From the NCBI GenBank assembly GCA_963931865.1, contig OZ007513.1, positions 3,388,098 to 3,452,097 of the forward strand: a stretch of DNA of 64,000 nucleotides, written 5' to 3'. How positions within the stretch are numbered: position 1 is the first letter of the stretch; each line of letters opens with the position of its first letter. The notes beneath the pieces are model-generated. The model had not been told where the DNA came from. It did not search any database and saw only the letters and a list, made by a program, of their open reading frames with translations. Positions 22,928 through 33,486 of this stretch are shown here, piece by piece. This DNA is from Axinella damicornis. Lineage: Eukaryota; Porifera; Demospongiae; Axinellida; Axinellidae. A program made the position numbers and the translations under genes.

Positions 22928-23592
22928 ACAGAATTACGTGCTTTCATTGAACGTAAAATGCCCCAAAGTAGGTACACTGTGTAACCTTCTCCAGGGAAAG
23001 ATTTACGTCATTTGCCTCAAAAGGGATATTCCTGCGATTCCTCGAAGAATTGACTATGAATCTCATTTAGATTCCATCAAAAGTCACCTTAAGGGGTACC
23101 CCTACAATTGATTCTTATCTAACGTAAAAGTTTCCCTACATGTATATATAGGCAACCACCAACCTTATCTAGGGAAAGATTTACGTCATTTGCCTCAAAG
23201 GGATATTCCTGCAATTCATCAAATAATTGACTATGAATCTCATTTAGTCCCTTTGGTGACATTTGAGGGAGACTAAATGAGATTCATAGTCAATTACTTG
23301 ATGAATTGCAGGAATATCCCTTTGAGGCAAATGACGTAAATCTTTCCCTAGATAAGGTTGGTGGTTGCCTATATATACATGTAGGGAAACTTTTACGTTA
23401 GATAAGAATCAATTGTAGGGGTACCCCTTAAGGTGACTTTTGATGGAATATCTATCGAGATTCATAGTCAATTATTCGAGGAATCGCAGCAATATCCCTT
23501 TTGAGGCAAATGATGTAAATCTTTCCCTGGAGAAGGTTACACAGGTACCTACTTTGGGGCATTTTACGTTCAATGAAAGCACGTAATTCTGT
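22928..23592. mobile_element. 665-bp near-perfect foldback element
   Basis: Two arms of about 320 bp (22928-23248 and 23272-23592) are reverse complements with few mismatches around a 23-bp spacer. The ends read ACAGAATTACGTGCTTTCAT. The 22795-22927 flank adds alternating CCCATGGGT and AATTACGT words that look like one-sided subterminal repeats. No reading frame. The design is that of a Foldback-type non-autonomous element. Confidence 0.85.
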
Positions 23593-23889
23593 CCAATTCC
23601 AGTTATCGGCTGTCCATGTTGCAGGCCTCCATAATGACTTGGCAGATGATCTCTCCAGGAACGGTTGCCGGCGGCCTTATTGCCGGGTGTGGCGCAACCG
23701 CAAATAGTTTTAAAAGCGCCCAAGAAGTTGTGTAGATCGTCTGCGAGTCCCGACTAGCCGCGGATCGTTCGAACCGAGCCGACTAGATGATGAACAGCCT
23801 TCCGCGTTTTTCGCCGCCCTTCCGCATCCGTGTATTATTGTCAACGGAAACCGAAGAACAGAAAAAACGGGGTAGGCCTGGGAACGAGG

Positions 23890-24230
23890 CAGGGGCGGAG
23901 ATATAGGGGGGGCAAGGGGGGCTTGAGCCCCCCCCCACTTTCAAAAGCAGGGGGGCTGAGCCCCCCCAAAACAACAGACTGGATGCTATCTAGATCTAGC
24001 ACCAACTTACAGCTATGTCACCTCGTTTCTTGGGGGCTGGCGTCTCTAACTTGCAGTGCAAAGCACGAAGATGCCACGAGAGCCCATTCTGATAACTGAA
24101 AAATGAAGGCGAAAAATTTTTCCGCGCTTCGCGCGGACTGATCACCACTACGCACCTCTATGCACTGCCTTCGGCAGCGTACAATTCTGCTATTAGCCCC
24201 CCCACTTTTTGGTAGCTGTCTCCGCCCCTG
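23890..24230. mobile_element. CAGGGGCGGA MITE nested in a TAGCCTCG element
   Basis: Ends CAGGGGCGGAGA and TCTCCGCCCCTG, with further inner symmetry (GGGGGGCTTGAGCCCCCC). The flanks are CGAGG on both sides and rebuild an uninterrupted GGGAACGAGGCTAG, the end of an older TAGCCTCG-family element. It also contains a TTCCGCGCTTCGCGCGGACT segment that recurs near 60120 and 61078. Confidence 0.7.
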
Positions 24231-24483
24231 CGAGGCTAGCCTTTGACCTCTAGTGACTCGAGGTAAGACATGAAAACGGTTCAATAGGCTAAGCAAGCAA
24301 CTTTAGCGAATGAATAACCATGTTTAGCTTCTGTCCTACACTGCAAAGGGCTGAAAAATGAATTTTGGTTCGTGTCCGCGTCCGCGTCCGACCGTATCCG
24401 CCTTTTCCACCTGCCCGTATTTTGCTCATTGCAACTTGACGAGACCCTCCCTTCCGTGTGCATGGATCTGGCCTCGCGAGACT

Positions 24484-27400
24484 ATGGGGCGACCTGGCGG
24501 AATTGGTACGTAAGCCTGGGATTGTTATTAGATAGCTAAAATTTTAAAATTTATACAGTTCACTAACACTGTCAGGTAGCCGACTAAGTGATGAGTGTAA
24601 GGCGGGGGTAACTTGGAACAATAACTGACTAAAAGCAGATAGAGACTTGCTGTCAAGTTCAGAAGATAGCGTAGTCTAAACTCTTTCCTCCAGCCATGAT
24701 ACAAATTTGATAGCTCTACATTATAGCTGCTGTGGTTCCTTTGCAATGTAGCCAACATCAAGGCACATCACAAGTAGTGGGTGGGGTAACTTGCATGGTA
24801 AGGACCTTACTTATGATGTGAATATTGGTCTGGCTGGAAGTATACATACTGAATTCGGTATATAGTTCAAGTTCGTCGTATTAGGGGAACACTACGCATA
24901 CACTTGCAACAGCAAATAGCTACAGGAGGTATATATATAGTAGACAGGGACACTAACTGCACACACATGATCCTGAAAGTGATCATGCAGGGCACTGAGG
25001 TATGGTCACCTCAGACATGTGCGCAATGGCATGTAGATCTATATCATGTGCTGGAGAAAGCGAAGGGCTAGCTTGTTAGACTGTGACCGGGAGTCAGTTA
25101 TGATTCTTGTGCAGTTCTCAAGTATCTTACCTGTGGTTACAATGATGCAAGCTGCTATACAGCTTGCATCATTGTAACAACAAGAATAAGAAGCACGTGT
25201 AACAAAATAAGAAGCACGTGCACACTGATTTGTTATGTGCACATATGTACTGATTTGTCAAGCTACCAACATTGTTTCAGGTGATGGTACTATAGTACAT
25301 TTCCCTTGAGACTGGAGTATCTGCTGCAAAATGCAATTGAAGTTGCTACAAAGCTTTGGAAATGTATATACTACAGCATGCAGTTCAAACCTTGTCGAAG
25401 GAACAATGCATGTCCTTTGCAATGTGTGGCATTTGTAAACTCTAAGTGCTTGTACCAACTTCACCTGCTCATGTGCTTTGTAGCTATATTATATACTTTT
25501 GCCCATTAGCTGGCTGTCACAATGACATATTTGTATAGCTATATAGTACCATTCTGTAAACTCAAATAGACGAATCCTTTTCTGAAGTGATATGTATATG
25601 ACCACGTGAAGCTGAGGTCCCTACATCGTTCAGAAATCCAGGCTTTCATAATTAAGTTAATTTATGGGGCAGAAGGCTACACATGAGAAACTAGCTGTAG
25701 ATACGGGACTGGACAGGCACCGTCGTCGTCAAAGTTACTCCGTGATTGCACTGTCCATACACTGTACGAGTCAGTCGTGGGCCCACTTCGACTTAATTCT
25801 GAGTATTACGTTATTTCCTGCGTAGGCCACACCTACGGCTATGCCTACAGGCACTCCTCCATGCAGGAGAATCGCTGAAGAAGCCGAATACGAAACTTCA
25901 AGTGGTCCGGGCCCACCATGCACGGACTCGACGGGCATGCGGACAGTGGGGATACGGAGAAGCTTTGATGGTCACGGTGCCCATCTAGTCCGTATCTTCA
26001 GGTGGTTTCTCCAGTGCTACATATATACAACAAACTAAATGCTGTTCTTTCCCCCCAGCATGCCTATGGCAAGGGTTTATCATTGTTGCGCTGCTATCAC
26101 TATCACTATTCCTGTACGACTTCACTGTAGTGCGACTGTACCGTACCTCTATCACTTGTGTTCAACAAGTATATCCAACAATTCACTGTCAAACAAGGCT
26201 TTCACCACCAAGTCTGGTGAAATCAAACTCGAATGTCATTGATGTCTCCTGCAAACATTCTAGTGATTCAACTCTAAGTCAAAAAAGCGCACACAACTTG
26301 TCTAAAGATAATATACCTCAACACAATCTGCCTCAAGAAGAGCAGTCCAATTTGCCGTCTGATCCTTCCAAGAACTGGCCTTACAATGCATCTGGAACAT
26401 ACGCTCATTCCAAGAATGACGAATCTCATGGCATGGGTAAGGCTGTATCAAACGATTACCATGCGGAGCAGAAAGATTCTGTACACACGTCACAGGGTCA
26501 ATATGCACCGAATAGGTTCAAATATGTTGACTTCGGGAATTGGAATAGATTGGCACAGGGTAGGAAGATCATTCAGAGCCAGACTGAAGTAGCTGGTCAT
26601 AGTGACCACATCCGTGCAAGTAGTATACAGAATAATGGTGGTCCGATGCCACCTGGTGGACGGGCAGATCAAGCAGTACCCAGCAGACTGCAACAAAGAC
26701 CACAGCTGAAGACCACTGGTTTGTCTCGGCAGAAACTGAGCATGGCAAACATGCGGCTATCAGAACAGCTTCTCCAGCTAAGAGGGTTCCCGGTAGCTGC
26801 GAACAAGGGTCTGGTGACTGGCCGCTACTTTCCCCCCTGGAAGAAGTCGAGTAAGATGGTGAGTCACTTGGAGTATTTGCGCCAGGTTGTGAATGGCACA
26901 GAACCCAGCCAGAGAAAGTGGACCCAGTACAGTCTCAATGAAGACATTGGAGCCAGAGGCAAGGTATGGCGATGTGCATATAGCTACCCTCCACTTCCAC
27001 CAAGGGCGTGTACTCCTGTCTCAAGCTGCTCACAAGAAATATCTTTATTTCAGTATATTATATGGAGTCTAGCTAGATATATATAATCATGTATGTGATG
27101 CAGTCATACACGCACCACCTCTCACACTCACTGGCAGGAGTCCTTCATCTTTGTATGCACCCCTCTTACACCCACACACATCACACACTTTACATTCCCA
27201 CCTGAATGTGACACTGCCATACACACAGTTCCAACAAGCTAAGATGCAGCAGTTCTGTAGGAAGCAAGATGACCTCAATGATCTCTTCCAACACTTACTC
27301 TATGACGATGAGAAACGACTAGTCTATTGCTATGTGCCAAAGGCTGGCAGTGGTAACATGAAGCGTATGATGATCATACTGAATGGAATAGTCCGCCCAA

Positions 27401-28393
27401 AGGAGAGATATCCCAAGGAACAACTGAAGCAGGTGTGTACCAGCATGGCCATGCATTTGTTGAATGCCAATCCACTTCTTTCTTTCAGTGATCTCTTGAG
27501 GGACACCACATGTTCATTGTTGCTGGCAAAAGTATTAAAGAGATTATCAACAGTGATATTTCCAACTTTAATGGGAAATTTAGGCCATTGGTACTTTAAT
27601 GGGAAATTTAGGCCATTGGTATGGATCATGAATGCGCATATATACATTCGTACCTGTTTCTTGTACTACAATAACGATACCTGATGGGAGCAGACAGTTT
27701 TGGGTATGAAAACCAGGAAGTTCTGCAATATGTAACTAGTCATGTAGCTATAGTGTTAATTTGTATATTTAATATTTCCTGTACATGTAGATCCATTCCT
27801 TTCGGAACTTGTCAACATTAGAAGCTCTCTACAAGCTCAATAATTACTACAAGTTTGCCATCGTCCGCAACCCAATGGAGAGGATGCTCTCAGCGTATCG
27901 CAACAAACTAGAGACACCCTACAACCACTCACACCACCACTTTCCTGACAAGCTGAAAGGTTACATCTTACGTCAATTCCGGAGGGTGGAGTTCTGGAAG
28001 TGGGTGGAACAGAGAAACCAGTCAGTGGACATTCATCCAACGTTTCCTGAATTCCTAGAATTCATGCTGCTCTACCCACTCTCTTACTACAATGAACATT
28101 TTAAGCCAGTTCTCGATCTTTGTTTCCCCTGTGCAATTCACTACGACTTCTACGCAAATTTCAAGTCACAGGATTATGATGTATATGCAATGATGGACTA
28201 TCTTGGAATCCCTAGCACCTATTACCCACACACTATCCTACACAAGGGCACACCAACTGGAAGCTACCTTCAAAAGTACTACCAAGCATTGCCAGCTGTT
28301 CTGAAAGCGCAGATAGTTCAAACCCTCAGATCTGAGTTAGAATTCTATTACACCCTGTATCCAGAGGAGAGAAATATGCATGCACTATTGTGA
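24484..28393 (+). CDS. Carbohydrate sulfotransferase, copy A (HNK1ST/CHST8-14 type)
   Basis: Predicted Golgi type II sulfotransferase moving sulfate from PAPS to a glycan; the family includes dermatan 4-O-sulfotransferase CHST14. Exons: 24484-24505, 26059-26963, 27229-27432, 27791-28393, giving 577 aa. All phases match, and copy B has the same layout. The N-terminus is MGRPGGIACLWQG then IIVALLSLSLFLYDF, a signal anchor. A Ser/Gln-rich stem runs to about residue 300. The 5'-phosphosulfate loop is VPKAGSGNMKR (about 345-355) and the 3'-phosphate motif is IVRNPMERMLSAYRNKLE (about 401-418). The later LCFPCAIHYDF matches the family's C..C..YD region. Compared with copy B it lacks 10 residues after FCRK. 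The ATG directly follows a CGAGACTA element end. The exact sulfation position is not readable from sequence. Confidence 0.85.
25681..26020. mobile_element. 340-bp insertion specific to copy A intron 1
   Basis: Copy A and copy B intron 1 align through GGGG(C/T)AGAAGGCTAC. Copy A then has about 340 extra bases before resuming at GCTACATATATACA, where copy B continues without a break. GCTAC occurs at both borders. No terminal inverted repeats were noticed, and its open frame has no recognisable domain. Confidence 0.5.
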
Positions 28394-28457
28394 CAAAAGG
28401 AATAGTCTTATTATTTCATCAAAGAGTACATTTCTAGCAGCTGGTGCTGGAATATCC

Positions 28458-28510
28458 TAGTCTCGTGCCCACACCCTCTCTACATGTATGAGGGTGTGGG
28501 AACGAGACTA
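28458..28510. mobile_element. TAGTCTCG-family hairpin with 9-bp target duplication
   Basis: TAGTCTCGTGCCCACACCCT pairs with AGGGTGTGGGAACGAGACTA. The flanks are GGAATATCC and GGAATGTCC, 8 of 9 identical. At 53 bp it is one of the shortest members. Confidence 0.75.
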
Positions 28511-29424
28511 GGAATGTCCTTGCTGGCCCCGAAAGTAGGGCTGTCAAAACTAGATGGAACACTCTTTCCCCTCATTTGTGGTTATGCAGGTCCAGCTCAT
28601 GCATAATGAGAAGGAGCATCGAAATGTAGCATATAGCGTGGAACAGTAACTACGTCAACCATTAGTATGTCGCAATTTGGACTTGGTTACATATGAAGAG
28701 AACCCCTTCCTATTCTAGTGTGGAATATTGAGTGATCGAGCTAGCAATACATGGGTCAGACATAGCTACAAATGTAGGGTGCCAATACAACGTATGCCAT
28801 CCACAATGCTGGACTGGCACGTGTTAAGTATTTCTGAATCACCCTCTAGACACACTGGGAAAATATTGGTGTGCATGGTATTAGCTACAACTTGAAGAGA
28901 AATAATTATTACCCCGCGCGCGCATGCGCGAAGCGGGGTTAAGCAATCGGTTTTGTCCGTCTGTCTGTCAGTCGTCTGTCCGCAGTCGTCTGTCGCCGGA
29001 CAAAATTGAAATCTCGCCACATAGACCCTCAAAAACCATCCAAATGGAGTCAAACAATAGCAAATAGCAAAAAACTGCTCTGTGTGTACCTGACTGAAGT
29101 CAAGGCGCTCCGTTTCGCTGCATTTCGGCTATTTCCTGCTTTTCATAACTATTCATAACATTGGCTCCACCTGTTCGTGACCTCAGAGTCCCATCAAGAA
29201 CAAGACACGCAGTGCATTTGGAAACTTCATGCTTCGAGATGACCGCTAGAAAACAGTGTTTTCTCATGATCTATGTACTTCACAGACATCGTGGCTATTG
29301 TTTCGGCTGTTTTTTACTAGATTTCCAGCTATTTCCTATCATCCGTAACATTTGGCCCCACCTCTTCAGCTTCACAATATTATCATAGACTCGGTAGAGT
29401 CTATATGTAGGGTCGCCTAGAAAT

Positions 29425-31883
29425 TGACTTAAAATTGTAAAAAATCCCATGGGTTACCCATGGGACTGATTTAAGTCACCCTTCCTATGGGTGTCTCATG
29501 GGACTGATTTAAGTCACCAGAACCCATGGGACACCCATGGGAGCATTTTAAGTCAATATGGTTGACTTAAGTTGCCATGAAGATATACAGTGCATAGTAT
29601 TACTCATGGGACCATTTTAAGTCAAGTCATTAAAGAGTATGCTCCCATCGTCTCATATCATTAGAGTAAGTCCCTGCCAATCACCCATTCACATTCTGAG
29701 AATGACTTAAAATGGTCCCATGAGTAATAGACAACATACTATATATTGTGGGACCATCTTAAGTCAAGTCATTGAAGAGTATGCCCCTGTCGTCTCACAC
29801 CATCAGAGTAAGTCCCTGCCAATCACCTAGTCGCGTTTAGAGAATGACTTAAAATGGTCCCATGAGTAGCACACTGCTGTGGGACCATCTTAAGTCAAGT
29901 CATTTAAGAGTATGCTCCTGTCGTCAATATTCATCAGTGTCAGTTACTACTGGCCGGTCTAAGTACGCATAAACACAGCAGCCCCACCTCCAGATGATTA
30001 CAAGTGTTGCAGCCCCGCCTCCAGAGTATTGCCGTGCAGCCCCACCTCTAGACGATTGCAGTGCTACAGCCTAGCCTCGGGTATTGAAGTGCAATATTTT
30101 GTTCCAGTTCAATTACACCTATCTCACATTTTTAGTTATAAACCACACAATGATGACAGTGACAGTGACTTCAGAGGACAGGTAAAGTATAATCATGTGT
30201 GCATGGTAGTTACTGTATACGATTACGTATGCACTTTTGGTTTTAGGATCAACGAAACAGTCACATACGTTGATCCTAAAACATATGTAATTGTAGTAAA
30301 CTACCATGCACACATGATTATACTTTACCTGTCCTCAGTTCGCCCTATTATAATAATTTCATCTCAACTGCCTTTCCAAAGAGTGTCATATTTGGAGGTT
30401 TGTACACGACGGTTACTGCATTGTCAGCCCTAAAACATCATAATAATATTGTGTACAAACCTCCAAACACGACACTCTTTGGAAAGGCAGTTGAGATGAA
30501 ATTCAAAGTGGCATCTGGAAAGACAGAGTGGTTCAAGGGTCAGATTACTAAGTATGATGGGTTGACTACAGGTTAATTGAACTGGTATATACTATGAAGA
30601 GAATTTCAAACCATAATTACCAACCATCATCCTCCCTTACCATTCCATCAAACTTCAAAGAGCATCCACCTGCTGGCTATTATCTGGTTCAGAACCGAAT
30701 AATAGCTAGCAGATGGATGCTGTTTCAAGCTTGATGGAATTGCGAGGGGGGATGATGGATTCCATCAAACTTCAAAGAGCATATCCACCTGCTGGCTATT
30801 ATCCGGTTCAGAACCAAATAATAGCTAACAGATGGATGCTATTTCAAGCTTGATGGAATTGCGAGGGGGGATGATGGATTCCATCAAACTTCAAAGAGCA
30901 TATCCACCTGCTGGCTATTATCCGGTTCAGAACCAAATAATAGCTAACAGATGGATGCTCTTGAACCTTGACTGAAACTGGAGTAACCATTCAGGGGTTG
31001 TTTCAACTAAATATCTTTTGTACTGTGAGATTTGTTTGATATCATAACTGTATACGAGCATCATTGTTATCCTCTTCCATCAATATAATGAGGATTAGTG
31101 TGTGCATGAGGAAGCACCACTGCATTTCATGATTTGATTGTCGACAGTCACATATATCAATGCCTAGAAGTCATGATTTAGTTACATCTTTATTACATCT
31201 CCATTGCCTTTGTAATCAACACTGTACAAATTAGTGACTTATAATGTTCTTGCTAACTCAATCATCACATTTTTGATTGAATATGCATATGATTATCATT
31301 ATTGCTCTGGTAATACTGTTCTCATGACCATTCTAGTGACTGGGTAATTGGCAGGGACTTACTCTGATGATGTGAGACGACGGGGGCATACTCTTTAATG
31401 ATTTGACTTAAGATGGTCCCACAACATAGTATGTTGTCTATTACTCATGGGACCATTTTAAGTCATTCTCTGAACGCGAATGGGTAATTGGCAGGGACTT
31501 ACTCTGATGATGTGAGACAACAGGGGCATACTCCTTAATGATTTGACTTAAGATGGTCCCACAACATAGTATGTTGTCTATTACTCATGGGACCATTTTA
31601 AGTCATTCTCTGAACGTGAATGGGTAATTGGCAGGGACTAACTCTGATGATGTGAGACAACAGGGGCTTACTCTTTCATGACTTGACTTAAAATGGTCCC
31701 ATGAGTAATACTATGCACTGTATATCTTCACAGCAACTTAAGTCAACCATATTGACTTAAAATGCTCCCATGGGTGTCCCATGGGTTCTGGTGACTTAAA
31801 TCAGTCCCATGAGACACCCATGGGAAGGGTGACTTAAATCAGTCCCATGGGTAACCCATGGGATTTTTTACACTTTTAAGTCA
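29425..31883. mobile_element. 2.5-kb foldback element with GACTTAA subterminal repeats
   Basis: Arms of about 500 bp (from 29425, and ending at 31883) are inverted copies built from repeated GACTTAAAATGGTCCCATGA and CCCATGGGT words. The centre holds two further inverted repeats (about 30117-30345 and 30354-30500) and a 118-bp tandem array. No transposase frame was found, so it is non-autonomous. The outer flanks both contain CTATATGTAGGG in direct orientation, which may be an extended target duplication. Confidence 0.8.
30642..30960. repeat. 118-bp tandem array, about 2.7 copies
   Basis: Copies begin at about 30642, 30759 and 30878 with ATTCCATCAAACTTCAAAGA. Each unit contains an imperfect inverted repeat (CATCCACCTGCTGGCTATTAT against ATAATAGCTAGCAGATGGATG). 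It sits in the middle of the foldback element. Confidence 0.85.
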
Positions 31884-32767
31884 GTTGCTGCACAACCTAT
31901 ATGTAGGGATACGACGTACACGCAAATATGCTAATACAAAAAAATCTCTCCAAATCTCAGAAACGGTACACTTATAAGCCATTATAACCACATACCGTTC
32001 ATCTTCGAGTGTTTTCATGACCAACAAGACTCCTCGCGTCACGAAAACCCGTTGCGAAAGTACCACACCAGCCACTCGCAAAACGGGCAAATTGTTTTTC
32101 TTGCTTCTTTCTTCCTTCTTCTTCAGACAACTTAGCTCAACGTTGCCTCAATCTGTCACGATGGTTTTCGCACGAAACAGCAGCATTTTCAACCGAGCAG
32201 TGCAACGTCCCATCGCTTTTTCGCTACCTCCAAGTCTTCACCAGGCGGCATCAGCTGCCCACTCAATAACTATGGCTTCGTTTGTCACGCCATTTTCACG
32301 TTTGTACGCATGCGCACTTAAACGATCACTTAGCAACGATACGTAATTATTACTCAAGATCGCTGAATTAGAAACAGCGGGGAAGATGCGTTTGACCGTT
32401 GTGTTGTCAATCAAACGAGGCTGAGGTTAGTCCCTGTACACATGATTTAGCTATACTGCTAGCTATACTGTATTCTGTGAGCAGGGTGAATGCCTATCTC
32501 AACTCTCAACACCATATGAATGTCCCTACTATAAACTGCCTATGTCATGGTCTTCAAACAGGGAGAACTTGTGTCTCAGTGGCTTTGTTACAGTTGACTT
32601 GAGATGCCCGGGCCTGATTCTTCAGCCAATGCTGGAAGTGTAATACCTGAGTAATATTGTCCATATACCAAGGCAAGGACACCTACTGCCCAGGTGCCTA
32701 TGAGGTCACTGACTTCTGCAGCAAACTTCAACTCAAACATGCGCCTGCTGCCAAAAAAAAATTACAT

Positions 32768-33048
32768 AAACAAGTAATAAAAAACATTTGAAAATGTAGC
32801 AGGATGTAGGGATACCAGAACGGCAAAAGTAAGGAAACAAGAGGGATGATCGAACATAACAGTGAAGTATACAATCACCCCTACATATCTTTTTTCATTG
32901 TACATGTATAATATATGGAAGAAGATTTCTGTAGGGGTGGTTGTATACTTCACTGTTATGTTCGATCATCCCTCTTGTTTCCTTACTTTTTGCCGTTCTG
33001 GTATCCCTACATCCTGCTACATTTTCAAATGTTTTTATTACTTGTATA
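32768..33048. mobile_element. 280-bp palindromic MITE
   Basis: Arms of about 120 bp, with ends ACAAGTAATAAAAAACATTT and AAATGTTTTTATTACTTGT, enclose a spacer of roughly 40 bp. Inner arm words include GGATGATCGAACATAACAGT. The arms are nearly identical, so it is fairly recent. Confidence 0.8.
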
Positions 33049-33085
33049 CGGTAAGCGGTGACTCCCATACCTGCATAGGCAGAGA

Positions 33086-33131
33086 TAGCCTCGTTCCCAG
33101 GCCCAAGACGGCGAGCCTGGGAATGAGGCTA
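33086..33131. mobile_element. TAGCCTCG-family short element
   Basis: TAGCCTCGTTCCCAGGCCCA at the left and GCCTGGGAATGAGGCTA at the right, 46 bp. The flanks share CAGAGA, so a degraded 9-bp duplication is possible. Confidence 0.65.
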
Positions 33132-33304
33132 ACACAGAGATGTCACGTCGGTGCTGTCGATTGTAGCTAGCTGCACTATATCCTGTAGACGTTCTGCGCG
33201 GGGTATGTGTTCTATGAACATCTCTAGTTGTTCTGAAGCTTTGACTTTAACTGAATGAGAATAGGAAACACATTAACCACAATGTTCATATGTAAGGAAG
33301 TAAA

Positions 33305-33486
33305 GACAGTTCAAGTTCTTTCCTGTCTCTACTGGTATATACATCCACCAAGTCCTCACATCAAATCACAACACAGTTGTTTGCTGTTTGGATCCGGTAG
33401 GAGTGTTTGTTTGAGTACTACGGAGGCAGCTGTGCTTTCCTCCCAGCACAATGCTAGCAGCTGCATGGTGTGCTTATTGACCCCAA
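33305..33486 (-). pseudogene. Decayed DSE-type C-terminal sulfotransferase fragment
   Basis: The minus strand reads QLLALCWEESTAASVVLKQT followed by a stretch ending CCDLM and a stop. This matches the intact gene's QLLAMYWEANAAASFILKQT...RYEDLMDEP (about 47690-47810). Nucleotide similarity continues past the stop (GAGGACTTGGTGGATG, then CCAGTAGAGAC) with frameshifting changes. Only about 60 codons remain. It shows that this locus once held another copy of the epimerase-type gene, in the opposite orientation. Confidence 0.75.

Larger units (their letters stand above)
19597..24483. other. Intergenic, repeat-rich
   Basis: Contains the inverted-repeat elements and tandem repeats listed separately. 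The 5' flank of the minus-strand repeat protein and the promoter of sulfotransferase copy A must lie at the two ends. No further gene could be supported; the small open frames here lack domains and splice signals. Confidence 0.5.
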
